Of a stretch of DNA of 64,000 bases, positions 20,589-31,109 are shown one piece after another. The stretch spans positions 108,733 to 172,732 of the forward strand of contig JAUJMU010000013.1 in the NCBI GenBank assembly GCA_030446715.1, written 5' to 3'. This stretch comes from Cytophagales bacterium. GTDB lineage: Bacteria; Bacteroidota; Bacteroidia; Cytophagales; 172606-1. A program made the position numbers and the translations under genes. How positions within the stretch are numbered: position 1 is the first letter of the stretch; each line of letters starts with the position of its first letter. A model generated the notes under the pieces. The model made no database searches, was not told the origin of the DNA, and worked only from the letters and a program-made list of their open reading frames with translations.

Positions 20589-21062
20589 CTACTCTTCCAG
20601 CCCGTTTACCGCGTCCCAGGCAAGGTCCTGTTCGTAGCCCTTGCTCAGCAGGTAGCGGATCAGTTTCTGCCTGCGCAGCATGGGCTCCGATTCACGTTCC
20701 TGTGCATTTTTCTTTTCCGTCAGGTCGCGGAGGGTCTGTTCGTAGTCGTCGGGATCAATTTCCTCCATGCCCTTCCGGATTACTTCTGCCGAAAGGCCGT
20801 GCATCTTCAACTCCGCCCTTATTTTGATGCGGCCCCACTTTTTCATCCGGAACTTGCCGCCGGCAAAGGCTTTGGCAAAACGCTCCTCGTTCAGAAAGTT
20901 ATCTTTGGTAAGTTTTTCCAGAATCCGCTCGGCCTCGTCGTCATCTTCAATTCCGAAAGAATGCAGCTTTTCCCGCACCTCTTTCCGGGAACGCTCCTGG
21001 TAGGCGCAGTAACTCATGGCTTTGGCCATTGCATCCTGCGGAGAATAACTTTTAGTGGACAT
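20589..21062 (-). CDS. recX: regulatory protein RecX
   Basis: RecX modulates RecA filaments. From the ATG at 21062 the protein has 157 residues, normal for the family. The triple-helix repeats are visible: AMSYCAYQERSRKEVREKL, the typical ERILEKLTKDNFLNEERFAKAF stretch, KWGRIKIRAELKMHG, and a C-terminal RQKLIRYLLSKGYEQDLAW. The longer frame to 21173 runs into repetitive DNA and is rejected. recA is not in the window. It is divergent from tamB across a repeat-rich spacer. Confidence 0.92.
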   Translation of the reverse strand: MSTKSYSPQDAMAKAMSYCAYQERSRKEVREKLHSFGIEDDDEAERILEKLTKDNFLNEERFAKAFAGGKFRMKKWGRIKIRAELKMHGLSAEVIRKGMEEIDPDDYEQTLRDLTEKKNAQERESEPMLRRQKLIRYLLSKGYEQDLAWDAVNGLEE

Positions 21063-21237
21063 AGGGACAAATATCAGATAACAAATATCATATAGCCGTA
21101 AGGCTGAATTGTTGAATTGCTGAATTGTCGGAGGACCGGGAAATGACCGTGTAGCCTGACAACAATGCAACAATTAAACAATGCAGCTGAACAATGCAGC
21201 CATTCAACCATACAGCCATATACCCATTCAGCCATCT

Positions 21238-21269
21238 GCTATTTGCTATTTGTTATTTGTTATTTGCTA
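21238..21269 (+). repeat. heptamer-like tandem repeat upstream of tamB
   Basis: Tandem units TATTTGC/TATTTGT repeat about four to five times. The preceding 100 bases hold other short near-repeats (AACAATGCAGC and variants, and AATTGTTGAATTGCTGAATT). Function unknown. Confidence 0.6.
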
Positions 21270-21342
21270 TCCGGCACCGGGGAACAACCAATTGCCATGT
21301 ACTTTCCGTATACAAAGCCGGAATCGTTTAATTTTTTTTCCC

Positions 21343-24300
21343 TTGAGCAATAAAGTAACACGCATACTCATCAAAACCGGCAAAATAGTGGGCTATGTCC
21401 TGCTGGGCATTATCGGCCTGTTTGCCGTTGTCTGGCTGCTGATCCAGCAACCGCGGATCCAGACCGCCATCACTCAGAAAGTCACTCAGAATCTTTCCGA
21501 AAAGCTGGGAACCACTTTTCGCATTGAAGGAGTAGACATAGATTTCTTCAAAACCATCGTGCTGGAAGGCATTTACGTAGAGGACCAGCGGAAGGATACC
21601 CTCCTGTACGCCAAAAAGCTACGTGTAAACATCGGCGTGCTCTCCCTTGCGGGCAAAACCATTACGGCAAACCTGATCGGTCTGGAGGGTGCCCGGGTGA
21701 ATATTTATAAGGCCAGGGGTGACACGACCTTCAATTACGAATTCATTCCGGCAGCTTTTGCCTCCACCGACACCACCCGGCAGGATACCACCTCAGCCGG
21801 CTGGGGTTTCGACCTGCTGGAAGTGAACCTGAACGATACCCGCCTCTCTTTCCGCGATGAAGTAGAGGGCAGTGACCTGCGGATGGCCCTCAGGGAACTG
21901 GACCTCGACCTCGAAACCCTGGGGCTGGAGGAACAATATCCCAAAATAAACAAACTGACCATCGACGGGCTGCGCACGGCCTTTGCCCAGTCGCAGGCCG
22001 AATCGGATACGCTGGTAGCGGCGGCCGCCGAAACCGCCAAGCTCGATACCCTTGCCAATACCGCCCGGAGGGCAGTCGCTGATTCCCTTGACCAGCCTTA
22101 CAACCAGCCGGAAGATTCCGTGGAAACGCCGTTCAACGACAGCGGCTGGCGGCTGGCCCTCAGCCAACTCAACATCCGCAACACCGACATCAGATACGAC
22201 GTGGGCAACGGCAAGCCGGTGGAACAGGGCATGGACTTTGAACACCTCAACGTGCAGAACCTGCTGCTGGAAATCTCTGATGTAGCCGTAGACGACAATG
22301 ATTTTGCGCTGAACGTCAATAATTTCGCCTTCAAAGAACGGAGCGGGTTTGTGCTCGAACAACTGGCAATGGAGTTTGAAGCCGATCTGCCGCGGGCTAC
22401 CCTCCGCCTGGAGGAATTCCGTACGCCCAATTCTGTACTCGACGATGGCATTACCATCCGCATTCCCTCTATTGTGCAAACCGGTCAGCTGGTGCAGCAG
22501 CTGGAGCTGACTGCGCGTTTCCGGGAAGATCATCTTTCTGCCAAAGATGCTGCCTACCTCACTACTGCCCTGGAAGCTTACCCGGGGTTGCAAAACCGCA
22601 ACCTATACCTCGACGGAGAAATGAGCGTACGGGAAGGCACCGCCCGCATGGACAACCTGACGGCTAAATTTGACGATGACAATTACCTTACCCTCAATGC
22701 CGTAGTCCGGGATCTGACCAACCTGAACGAAACCTACGCCGATATCAGTGTGGTGCCGCTGCGCACCAGCACCGGGTTTATCAACAGCATTTTGCCGGCC
22801 GGTACCCTGCCACCGGAATTTGCCCGGGCAGGGGAAATCAATATGCGGGCCGATGTGCAGGGCTACCTTCGCGACCTCACCGGCAAACTGAACCTGCAAA
22901 CCTCCGCCGGCCAGATCCGGGCTGACTTCACAGCCGGCACCGACACTTCTTTCCAGCGGCAGACCTTCGACGGACGCTTGAACATTGACAAGGTAGAACT
23001 GGACAAATTTCTGGGTGCCTCCAGCGGCCTTGGCGACCTGACGCTTACCGCCGACCTGCGCGGCAGCCGCAACGGCAGCACTATTACGGTGCCGCAAGCC
23101 AGCGTAAACCTGCAAAGGATGCAGTACGGCGGCTACACCTACCGCGACATCCGGATGCGGGGCAGCTACGTGAATCAACTGGCCAAAGCCGTGGTGAATG
23201 CCAATGACCCCAACCTGCAGGCCACCATTGAAGGCGCAGCAAACCTGGCCCCGGCCAAACCGGTATTTTCGGTAAACGCCGATCTGAAAGAAGTAGACCT
23301 GTGGAGCCTGAAACTGTACGCGGATACCATTACCCTGAGCGGCCAGGTGCAGGCAAACCTTACCGGCACCGATCCTGATGCCATCGTAGGCCGGGTAGCC
23401 GTTGAAGATTTTAAGGCAAGAAAGCCCCGCAAGACCTACGAACTCGATTCGATGGTGCTTTCTCTCGACAAGCGGGGTCCCGTCCGGATGATCAATATTG
23501 GCTCCAGTATTCTCAATCTGTTTGCGGAGGGAGAATTCACGCTGGCCGGCTTACCGGTGGCTATGGACCTGCTGGTTAAAAAATATTTTACCACGTATCC
23601 GGCTGAACCGGCGCAGCTGAAAAAGGAGGAGACGATCTGGTTTGATCTGCGGATCAATCCCTACCCGCAGATACTGGAAGCTTTTGTGCCGGGGCTCAAA
23701 ATTCACGAACCCATTACCGTCAAAGGGCATTTTGCCAGCGACAGCAGCAAGCTGACCATGCGGCTGGAGGTTCCCCAGGCGGGAGTGGGCGCGCAGGGCG
23801 TGACCAACCTGGTTATCCATGCCAACACCACCGAAGATCACCTCAATATCAATGCTGCCGCCGCCCAGATTCAAATAAGCGACAGCAGCTCTGTTCCGTC
23901 ACCCTCCATCAATGCCAGCATTGCTGAAGATGACCTCCGGTTCGGGCTCCGGCTGGCCTCCGACGAAGCGGATACCCGCCTGCGGCTCAACGGCCGTTTT
24001 CAGGTGAAGAAGGATACTTTTATGATCAGCTTCCTGCCCTCTGAATTTTTCCTGAAAAAACAGGAATGGACGCTGACCGAAAACAGCCAGCTGGTGTACG
24101 CTCCGGAGTACGTACGCATCAACGACCTCACCCTCAGACGCGGGAATCAGCGCATTGCCATTGACGGTTCCAGTGCCTCTGCGCTGAGTATGTACCTGGA
24201 CAGTATCAGCATAGCCGACATCTTCGCCATACTTCCTGCCATGGGCTACACCGCTGACGGTACCCTCCACGGACAGGCTCAGGTAGAGAATATGTTTGCC

Positions 24301-26307
24301 ACACCTGCCCTGCAGGCCGATATCGGGGTAGATTCATTCAAGGTAAATCAGAACACGGTCGGCAATATTCAGTTGCTTGCCGACCGGCAGGCCAGCGGTT
24401 GGGTTGCCCTCAATGCAACCGTGCTCGGCACCGGAAACGATATCCGGGCCGAAGGACGGTATCATCCAACCCAGGAAACGGACAACCTGAGTCTCGATGT
24501 GGTCATTGCTCAGCTCAAACTGGGTCAGTTTGAACCCTTTGTGAAGGAGTACGCCAGCGTGCAGGGCAATCTGAATGCCGATGTTCAGGTGCGTGGCTCT
24601 GCTTCGGACCCCAACGTAAATGGTCAGATCACTTTTGCCGGCCCGACAACGGTAATACCCAAAATGCTGGGTGCGCCCCTGACGCTCACCAACCAGACCA
24701 TCCGGTTCGGCAATCAGGCGGTGAATTTCGATCAGTTTACCCTCACCGATGCCAGAAAACGGGCAGCCGTGCTGAACGGAACGGTAAACTACGCTGATCT
24801 GGATAAAATTGCTTTCGACCTTACTTTCCGGACCGACGGATTCCAGTTCCTGAATTCTTCCTACGGTGCTTCAGAGTCGTTTTACGGAACGGCAAATCTG
24901 GCCGCCGATCTGCGCATCAACGGGCCGCTGGATGCCTTACGGGTGGGGGGACGGCTCAACACCCTGGAGGAAACGGAACTGTACCTGCTGACTTACGACG
25001 CGGGTGGCGCAGAAGTCAGCCAGGCTGATTATGTAACATTCGTGGACAAGGACGTTCCGCCCGAAGTACTGGAACAGCAGCAGGAGGAAGCCGAAAATGA
25101 ACCTGCCGGCGTCGGTGGCTTTGCCCTCAACGCCCGCGTATCGGTTACTTCGGATGCAGTGCTCAACATTCTGCTCGATCCGCTGACCAACGACCGGATA
25201 CGGGCCGCGGGTGCCGGTGATTTTGACGTACGCATGACTCCGCAGGGCGATCTGACCGTGTTCGGGGTGTATACCATCGAAGAAGGTGCATACCACATGA
25301 ACCTGTTCAACGCCATCAAGAAGCAGTTCAACGTGCGGGAGGGGGGAACCATTACCCTCAACGGACCGCCGGAAGACGCTCAGCTTGACCTCACCGCCGT
25401 ATATGAACTGGAAACTTCAGTGGCCGAACTGCTGGATGACAACAGCGATAATGGTGAGCTGCGGGCCGCCCAGCAGCGGGTACCCGTAGGAGTACTGATC
25501 AACATCAAAGGCAATACCGAGCAGCTGCATATCGGTTTTGACATTGAAGTGGAGCAGGAGGGAACCGCCCTGACGGACAGCCGGCTGGAGGCCCGCCTCG
25601 CCCAGATCCGGCAGAACGAAACCGAGCTGAACAAGCAGGTTTTCGGGCTGATTGCCTTTAACCGGTTTATGCCTCAGCAAGGCTTCGGTGGCGGCGGTTC
25701 AGGCGGCGGGGGCACAATAGGAGCCGTTACCGAAAACATCGACAAGAGTCTGAGTGCTCTCCTCTCCCAGCAGCTCGATAACCTCGGGCAGGATTACCTT
25801 GGCGTGGAGATCAGCGTGGATGTGGAGTCACAGCGCGGCCCGGGCGGGGAAACCGGCGATCCGTTCGGGGACCGCAACCTCGGCGTAAATCTGTCCAAAA
25901 GCCTGTTCAACGACCGCATCAGCGTGACCGTCGGCAGCAGTTTTGCCACCGGTAATTCCGGCAGTACCCAAACCGGCGGCCAGAACATAATCGGTGATTT
26001 TACGGTAGCCTACCGGATTACGCCCAATGGCAGCATGACCATGCGCTTCTTCCGCCGCAGCGAAGTAAACCAGATGAGCACCGGGGCTACCACTGACCGC
26101 ATCGGGGCGTCGCTGGCCCACAGCAAAAGTTTCGATTCCCTGCGGGAACTGTTTACCAGCCGCAGCCGCAGACGAAAGCCGCTGGAAGAAAAAGGCGTGA
26201 CTGACGACGTAAATGCCGAGGACCGGGAGGCCGAAGAGGAACGCGAGAGCCAGCAAGAGGACCGGTCCGGCAACAAGCAGGAGCCGGCCGAGCGGCGGCA
26301 GAAATAA
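21343..26307 (+). CDS. tamB: translocation/assembly module TamB-like (DUF490)
   Basis: A very large envelope protein of about 1,654 residues from a TTG at 21343. It has an N-terminal transmembrane anchor (GYVLLGIIGLFAVVWLLI) followed by RIQTAITQKVTQNLSEKLGT, the typical AsmA/TamB opening. A long run of beta-strand repeats follows, with the DUF490/TamB C-terminal domain (about 1,150-1,600: GGAEVSQ, AYHMNLFNAIKKQFNVREGG, SLFNDRISVTVGSSF). TamB proteins bridge the inner and outer membranes and move phospholipid or help outer-membrane assembly. The upstream ATG at 21181 lies in repeats and is rejected. The C-terminus is highly charged (DREAEEERES). No tamA/bamA neighbour is in view. Confidence 0.88.
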   Translation: MSNKVTRILIKTGKIVGYVLLGIIGLFAVVWLLIQQPRIQTAITQKVTQNLSEKLGTTFRIEGVDIDFFKTIVLEGIYVEDQRKDTLLYAKKLRVNIGVLSLAGKTITANLIGLEGARVNIYKARGDTTFNYEFIPAAFASTDTTRQDTTSAGWGFDLLEVNLNDTRLSFRDEVEGSDLRMALRELDLDLETLGLEEQYPKINKLTIDGLRTAFAQSQAESDTLVAAAAETAKLDTLANTARRAVADSLDQPYNQPEDSVETPFNDSGWRLALSQLNIRNTDIRYDVGNGKPVEQGMDFEHLNVQNLLLEISDVAVDDNDFALNVNNFAFKERSGFVLEQLAMEFEADLPRATLRLEEFRTPNSVLDDGITIRIPSIVQTGQLVQQLELTARFREDHLSAKDAAYLTTALEAYPGLQNRNLYLDGEMSVREGTARMDNLTAKFDDDNYLTLNAVVRDLTNLNETYADISVVPLRTSTGFINSILPAGTLPPEFARAGEINMRADVQGYLRDLTGKLNLQTSAGQIRADFTAGTDTSFQRQTFDGRLNIDKVELDKFLGASSGLGDLTLTADLRGSRNGSTITVPQASVNLQRMQYGGYTYRDIRMRGSYVNQLAKAVVNANDPNLQATIEGAANLAPAKPVFSVNADLKEVDLWSLKLYADTITLSGQVQANLTGTDPDAIVGRVAVEDFKARKPRKTYELDSMVLSLDKRGPVRMINIGSSILNLFAEGEFTLAGLPVAMDLLVKKYFTTYPAEPAQLKKEETIWFDLRINPYPQILEAFVPGLKIHEPITVKGHFASDSSKLTMRLEVPQAGVGAQGVTNLVIHANTTEDHLNINAAAAQIQISDSSSVPSPSINASIAEDDLRFGLRLASDEADTRLRLNGRFQVKKDTFMISFLPSEFFLKKQEWTLTENSQLVYAPEYVRINDLTLRRGNQRIAIDGSSASALSMYLDSISIADIFAILPAMGYTADGTLHGQAQVENMFATPALQADIGVDSFKVNQNTVGNIQLLADRQASGWVALNATVLGTGNDIRAEGRYHPTQETDNLSLDVVIAQLKLGQFEPFVKEYASVQGNLNADVQVRGSASDPNVNGQITFAGPTTVIPKMLGAPLTLTNQTIRFGNQAVNFDQFTLTDARKRAAVLNGTVNYADLDKIAFDLTFRTDGFQFLNSSYGASESFYGTANLAADLRINGPLDALRVGGRLNTLEETELYLLTYDAGGAEVSQADYVTFVDKDVPPEVLEQQQEEAENEPAGVGGFALNARVSVTSDAVLNILLDPLTNDRIRAAGAGDFDVRMTPQGDLTVFGVYTIEEGAYHMNLFNAIKKQFNVREGGTITLNGPPEDAQLDLTAVYELETSVAELLDDNSDNGELRAAQQRVPVGVLINIKGNTEQLHIGFDIEVEQEGTALTDSRLEARLAQIRQNETELNKQVFGLIAFNRFMPQQGFGGGGSGGGGTIGAVTENIDKSLSALLSQQLDNLGQDYLGVEISVDVESQRGPGGETGDPFGDRNLGVNLSKSLFNDRISVTVGSSFATGNSGSTQTGGQNIIGDFTVAYRITPNGSMTMRFFRRSEVNQMSTGATTDRIGASLAHSKSFDSLRELFTSRSRRRKPLEEKGVTDDVNAEDREAEEERESQQEDRSGNKQEPAERRQK

Positions 26308-26320
26308 CCAGGTATTACCT

Positions 26321-27046
26321 ATGTTAGTGAACCATACTCCCGGAGGCTGGGAGATTATCCATCAGCGGGCTCATGGCGTGCTGGCCGTGCAGATGGCTTC
26401 CCACTGGAAAGCTGCCGACAGGCCGCTCCGGTGGCTGGAAACCCTGCTTGCCATTGCCGAGCACGACGACGCTCAGGATGACTGGCAGGGCCACAACCAC
26501 CTGAACGAAAACGGCACCCCGATGAACTTCGACCAGCAGGCCTTTTCGTTCACGCAGATGAAGCGCATTGCGGAACTGTCACAGCACAAAAGCCGCTGGG
26601 TTGCGCTGCTCATCTCAAAGCACCTCACCTTTCTCTACGAACCGCTGCGGGAAATTCACCCGGACCTTCCCGGTTTTCTGGATGAACAGCTGGTCCACCA
26701 GGAGCAGTGGATGAAGGAACTGAAGGTGAAGAAAACCGAAGTGCAGTACGCCTACGACCTGATGCAGTGGTGCGACCAGTTTTCACTCATTCTGGCCAGT
26801 GATGATCTGCCGGCCGGCGAAAGGTTTCTGGAGATCAGCAAAGGCCCCGACAGGAAGGTGTACCAGGTGCGGCAGTTAAAGGACAGCTCCGTGCAGGTGC
26901 AGCCCTGGCCGTTTGAAGAACCATCTTTTGAAGTAACCCTCGAAACGAGGGTGATCCGGCAGCTGCAGTTCAGCCGGGACGAAGAACTGCTGGCGGCAAT
27001 CAAGGAAGCCGGAGTAACGGAAAAGGTCTGGCGGCTGGTGAAGTAA
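26321..27046 (+). CDS. DUF3891 family protein
   Basis: A 241-residue cytoplasmic protein beginning MLVNHTPGGWEIIHQRAHG, the standard opening of DUF3891. The family motif IAEHDDAQDDWQGHNHL (about 45-61) and a conserved QLVHQEQWMKEL helix are present; the clustered His/Asp residues recall HD-type metal hydrolases but a reaction is not established. It starts 13 bases after tamB and could be cotranscribed with it. The 36-codon extension from 26213 overlaps tamB in another frame and is rejected. Confidence 0.85.
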   Translation: MLVNHTPGGWEIIHQRAHGVLAVQMASHWKAADRPLRWLETLLAIAEHDDAQDDWQGHNHLNENGTPMNFDQQAFSFTQMKRIAELSQHKSRWVALLISKHLTFLYEPLREIHPDLPGFLDEQLVHQEQWMKELKVKKTEVQYAYDLMQWCDQFSLILASDDLPAGERFLEISKGPDRKVYQVRQLKDSSVQVQPWPFEEPSFEVTLETRVIRQLQFSRDEELLAAIKEAGVTEKVWRLVK

Positions 27047-27225
27047 TTTGTCCCGGGTGCCCACCCACAAAAACTTCCGGAACTTTTGCGGTTTCTCCCC
27101 TTGCAGAGCCTGGCAAAAGCCGCTATTCCCCTGATAAAAAGTACATAAGGTATGGGGTCAGGTTGTGTCAAACGGCCAGGCGCCTCCGTTTGCGAATTGC
27201 CCGCACTTGTGCGTAACTTGCGGGT

Positions 27226-28011
27226 ATGGTAAGTATCAAGACCAACACGAGACGCGACCTGCTGATTCACCTCGGCATTATCTTCTGCCTGTCTGCCATC
27301 ATTCTGTTATCCTTCTTTTTCGTTTACCTGCCCTGGCGCACCAACCACGGAGAGAGCATTACCGTGCCCGAGCTGAAGGGAATGAAAGTGGACGAACTGA
27401 ACGCTTTTCTGGAGGAGCACGACCTGCGCTACGAAGTACAGGATTCGGATTACGTATCCAATATGCCGCCACTATCTGTAAAGGAGCAGTACCCCAAAGC
27501 CGGTTCCCGGGTAAAGGAAGGCCGTAAGATTTACGTGACCGTGATTGCCCGCAACCCGCCGATGGTGCCCATGCCCAACCTGGTTGACATGTCATACCGG
27601 AGTGCGCAGACCACCCTGCAAAGCTTCGGTCTGGAGGCTTCTGACCCGGTATACAAACCCAACCTTTGCATGAACTGCGTGCTGGCCCAGCAACTGAACG
27701 GCCAGGTTATCCCGCCGGGTACCCGCATTCCGAAGGGAACAAAAATTACGGTAGTCGTGGGCAACGGTGCCGGCAATGATGATTTCAAAATGCCTGATTA
27801 CGTAGGAATGCCGCTTGGAGAGGCCAAAGCCGCCATTCTGGGGCAGAACCTCGAACTTGGCTCTGTGATTTTTGATGCCGCCAGCGAAAAAACGCCCGGC
27901 ACCGTGATCCGGCAGAATCCGCCGGCGGTTGAAGGCAACAGGATCCGGCAGGGCGAACTGGTGGATCTCTGGGTAGCGGGTCCGGCTCCTGCGGATTCCG
28001 GTAATCAGTAG
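27226..28011 (+). CDS. PASTA-domain membrane protein
   Basis: A 261-residue protein with an N-terminal transmembrane helix (LLIHLGIIFCLSAIILLSFF, about 12-34) and three extracytoplasmic PASTA domains, roughly residues 45-110, 112-182 and 187-255. Each shows the P-[DN]-L/Y-V/K-G/D-M start (VPELKGMKVDEL, MPNLVDMSYRSA, MPDYVGMPLGEA) and a later PKAG/PPGT/PPAV turn. PASTA domains bind peptidoglycan fragments or related ligands in other proteins. There is no kinase or transpeptidase domain, as usual for Bacteroidota stand-alone versions. A terminator follows at 28086. Confidence 0.92.
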   Translation: MVSIKTNTRRDLLIHLGIIFCLSAIILLSFFFVYLPWRTNHGESITVPELKGMKVDELNAFLEEHDLRYEVQDSDYVSNMPPLSVKEQYPKAGSRVKEGRKIYVTVIARNPPMVPMPNLVDMSYRSAQTTLQSFGLEASDPVYKPNLCMNCVLAQQLNGQVIPPGTRIPKGTKITVVVGNGAGNDDFKMPDYVGMPLGEAKAAILGQNLELGSVIFDAASEKTPGTVIRQNPPAVEGNRIRQGELVDLWVAGPAPADSGNQ

Positions 28012-28085
28012 AAAATGGGGTGGCTGAAGACCATTTTCCGGACGGAATAAAACCTGGCTTCATTCGTTATCTGCAGTAACAGATC

Positions 28086-28113
28086 AGCGTAAGGTCAAGT
28101 CCTTACGCTTTTT
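28086..28113 (+). terminator. intrinsic terminator of the PASTA gene
   Basis: AGCGTAAGG and CCTTACGCT pair around TCAAGT, followed by a T-rich stretch. It overlaps the first possible start of the next frame (28112), which supports its start at 28136. Confidence 0.75.
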
Positions 28114-28135
28114 GCTTGCCTTTTACCCGATCCCC

Positions 28136-29992
28136 ATGTTTGTCAGACATTTTTTCCTCACTGCCTTTTTTTCGCTGCTGACGCTGACCGGCGCTATTGC
28201 CCAGTTGCAGCGGCATCCCCTTACCCGGACAGCAGGCACAGGAGGGGAAAGAGACATCCGTTCCGGCCGCACGACCAGCACGCCCCTGCGGCTGCCCTTT
28301 TTCGATGACTTCTCTACCTACTCCGGCCGGCCCGACGATCTGCTCTGGGTCAACGGCGGCGTGCTGATCAACAACCAGTTTGCACTTAACCCACCCTCCC
28401 GGGGCGTAGCTACTTTTGACGGTCTCCGGGCCAACGGAAAACCCTATAACCTGGACCCGGCCATTGTCCAGAGCCCCGTGGACACGCTGACCACCCGGCC
28501 CATTGATCTGGCGGGCCTGACCACCGGCAACAACGTGGTGCTGAGTTTCTTCTGGCAGGCTGGCGGCCTCGGCGAAATGCCCGACCCGACTGATTCCCTG
28601 CTGCTGCAGTTTAAAAACGGTGCCGGCAACTGGCGAACGGTCCGTTCGTTTGGGGCTACTGCCCGGGGGGTACAAGAATTCAGATACGAAGCTCTGGCCC
28701 TGACTCCGGCCGACTTTCATGCTGCTTTTCAGTTCCGCTTCCTTGCCTTTGGCCGTCCGGCGGGCATGTACGACATATGGAACGTTGACTACGTGTACCT
28801 GGGGCAGGGGCGCACCCTCAACCAGCAGTCGGTGCGCGACCTGACCGTGAGCCGGCAGCCAAAATCCGTACTACGCAGGTACACGGCCATGCCCTGGGAA
28901 CAGTTCAACGCCAATCCGGCGCTGGAGACTGCCACCGTTGATTCTACAGTGGTGAATAACCTGGAGAACAATTTCAACTTCTTTGAATACCGCTACACGA
29001 TTACCGATCTTACCTCCGGAAGGGAGTTATATGCTTTCCGGCCGTCGGTAGCTGAGCAGATTTCGGCCAACCAGAAGAAACCGGTCGGCGTGCCCATTGC
29101 GGGTTCCCCGATTCCCGTCGCGGCCGGCCCCCGCGTGCTGCAGTCACGGTTTGCCATCGAAACTCCGGCTACGCCTGTTATTCCGGGCGTTGATCTGCGG
29201 CGGAATGACACCGTTTCCACGACTACAGTACTCAATGATTACTACGCCTACGACGACGGCACGGCTGAATACGCCCTTGGCATCGGGCAGCGGCAGGGCC
29301 GGGTCGCCGTCCGGTACGTACTCAATCAGCCTGCCCAGCTGACGGCGGTAAAGTTGTTTATTACCCCGCTGGAGAGGGATCTGGTGGGGCAGACGTTCGT
29401 GCTGAGTGTCTGGAAAAGGCTGGACAACCTGCGGGAGTCAACACTGTACCAGCGAAGCGTACCCATCACCTACTCCGATTCGCTTAATAAGTTCATTACT
29501 TTATTCATACAGGATGCCCGCAACGCGACCAGCAGCATCAGCGTAACCGATACTTTCTATGTAGGCTGGCAGCAAACTTCCAACGACCTGCTCACCGTCG
29601 GCCTCGACGTGAACACCGACTCGCGGAACCAGATCTTTTACAACATCACCGGCATTGACTGGCAGGCCAACCGCGAACTGGTGGGCAGTCTGATGATCCG
29701 TCCTGTTTTTGGCAATATTACCACCTCGGCTGAGCCCCAAATGCCCGCGCCGGTAAGTGAATCGGCGTATCGCCTGTTTCCCAATCCGGCTACCGGTCCG
29801 GTGTCATGGACCATACCCGGCGTCAACTCCGTGCAGGTGTTTGACCTGCCGGGCAGGGAAGTGAGGGCGGCCCGGTACCAGCCGGACGCCACGCCCACGC
29901 TTGACCTGTCGGGTCTGCCCGATGGCATTTACGTACTGCACCTGCATACCGGCCGCAAGAGTTTTGTGCGTAAGGTAGTCCTCAGGCGTTAG
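28136..29992 (+). CDS. secreted protein with T9SS C-terminal sorting domain
   Basis: From the ATG at 28136 the protein has about 618 residues with a signal peptide (MFVRHFFLTAFFSLLTLTGAIAQ). The body is rich in beta strands with no enzyme motif I recognise; FFDDFSTYSGRPD and WQAGGLGEMPDPTDSLLLQF resemble carbohydrate-binding/jelly-roll modules in Bacteroidota surface proteins. The last about 75 residues form a type A sorting domain: YRLFPNPATGPVSW, VFDLPGREV and LSGLPDGIYVLHL, ending VRKVVLRR. It should be exported by the type IX system to the cell surface. Function is unknown. Confidence 0.85.
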   Translation: MFVRHFFLTAFFSLLTLTGAIAQLQRHPLTRTAGTGGERDIRSGRTTSTPLRLPFFDDFSTYSGRPDDLLWVNGGVLINNQFALNPPSRGVATFDGLRANGKPYNLDPAIVQSPVDTLTTRPIDLAGLTTGNNVVLSFFWQAGGLGEMPDPTDSLLLQFKNGAGNWRTVRSFGATARGVQEFRYEALALTPADFHAAFQFRFLAFGRPAGMYDIWNVDYVYLGQGRTLNQQSVRDLTVSRQPKSVLRRYTAMPWEQFNANPALETATVDSTVVNNLENNFNFFEYRYTITDLTSGRELYAFRPSVAEQISANQKKPVGVPIAGSPIPVAAGPRVLQSRFAIETPATPVIPGVDLRRNDTVSTTTVLNDYYAYDDGTAEYALGIGQRQGRVAVRYVLNQPAQLTAVKLFITPLERDLVGQTFVLSVWKRLDNLRESTLYQRSVPITYSDSLNKFITLFIQDARNATSSISVTDTFYVGWQQTSNDLLTVGLDVNTDSRNQIFYNITGIDWQANRELVGSLMIRPVFGNITTSAEPQMPAPVSESAYRLFPNPATGPVSWTIPGVNSVQVFDLPGREVRAARYQPDATPTLDLSGLPDGIYVLHLHTGRKSFVRKVVLRR

Positions 29993-30032
29993 TTTCGGGT
30001 GTTGCAGGGGGCTGGGCGCCCCGCCTGATTCT

Positions 30033-30695
30033 TCAGCGGACCAGGCTCAGTACCTTTCCATCTTTCATTTCTACCTTGCGGTCGGCCATGTTGGCGAGTT
30101 CTTCGTTGTGGGTGACGATCACGAAGGTCTGTCCGAGCTGGTCGCGCAGCTGGAAAAACAGGTGATGCAGTTCCTGGGCGTTGCGGGAGTCGAGGTTGCC
30201 GCTGGGTTCGTCGGCAAACACTACCAGCGGATTGTTGATCAGGGCGCGGGCTACGGCGGTGCGCTGCTGCTCGCCGCCCGACATTTTGGAAGGAGGGTGA
30301 TGGAGGCGGTCCTTCAGACCAAGCATTGACAGCAGTTCCACTGCCCGGGCTTCGGTCTTCTTCGGGTCATTCTTACCCAGATACCCGGGAATGCATACAT
30401 TTTCGAGGGCCGTAAACTCAGGCAGCAGGTTGTGAAACTGGAAAATAAACCCCAAAAACCGGTTGCGGAACTCGGCAAGCGTGTTTTTCCGGAGGGATGC
30501 CACATTGTGGCCGTTGATGACAACGGAGCCGGCGTCGGGCTTGTCCAGCGTACCAAGTATATGGAGCAGCGTACTTTTGCCGGCACCCGATGCGCCTACA
30601 ATCGAAACAATTTCATTTTTCTGGATAGTCAGGTCTATGCCTTTCAGGACCTGCAGCGGACCGTAGGTTTTTGTAACCCCTTTTACTTCAATCAT
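30033..30695 (-). CDS. ABC transporter ATP-binding protein, LolD/MacB-like
   Basis: A 220-residue nucleotide-binding subunit. Walker A is GASGAGKST (34-42), the Q-loop is in [16 protein letters not shown], the signature is MSGGEQQR (138-145), Walker B is LVVFADEP (157-164), and the switch His is in [10 protein letters not shown]. The [10 protein letters not shown] and GNLDS wording matches LolD, which powers release of lipoproteins from the inner membrane in Proteobacteria; in Bacteroidota such subunits serve MacB/FtsX-type permeases. No permease gene is adjacent, so the partner is unknown. Confidence 0.9.
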   Translation of the reverse strand: MIEVKGVTKTYGPLQVLKGIDLTIQKNEIVSIVGASGAGKSTLLHILGTLDKPDAGSVVINGHNVASLRKNTLAEFRNRFLGFIFQFHNLLPEFTALENVCIPGYLGKNDPKKTEARAVELLSMLGLKDRLHHPPSKMSGGEQQRTAVARALINNPLVVFADEPSGNLDSRNAQELHHLFFQLRDQLGQTFVIVTHNEELANMADRKVEMKDGKVLSLVR

Positions 30696-30899
30696 CAGAT
30701 GTGCGTATGTGCTGTAAATTGACTAAAAATAGTCGTTCGGGCAACTTCTGTCCGATCTGAAGAGAGGATGGTCCGGCGGCTGAAAGCCGGAGGCGGCTGA
30801 GGCGTTTTTATTTCACTGTAGCTTGCTGACTTTCAGCACCTGCGTTGTTACCTTCATTTCCGGAAAAATGACCAACCTGAAACCTGACCCATTCCGGCC

Positions 30900-31109
30900 A
30901 TGAAAAGACTCACCTCTTACCTGACACGCCTCTGCCCTTTCTTTGTACTCTGTTGCGCAACGGTTTGTTTCCTGCCGGCGCAGGATGGCGGCGGGGCTTT
31001 TTACCAGATGAAGCCAGCCACCACCTTTACCCTTACCACCTACAGCCCCGAAGACAAAGTGCTGACCCCGGCCACGCACGTATTGGGCACAATAAGATAC
31101 ATTATATGA
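30900..31109 (+). pseudogene. signal-peptide fragment of a lost secreted protein
   Basis: Sixty-nine codons start with a good signal peptide (MKRLTSYLTRLCPFFVLCCATVCFLPAQ) and then a short beta-like segment (MKPATTFTLTTYSPEDKV) that stops abruptly in AT-rich DNA. The size and abrupt end suggest the 5' remnant of a larger exported protein. It could also be a genuine small secreted protein. Confidence 0.4.
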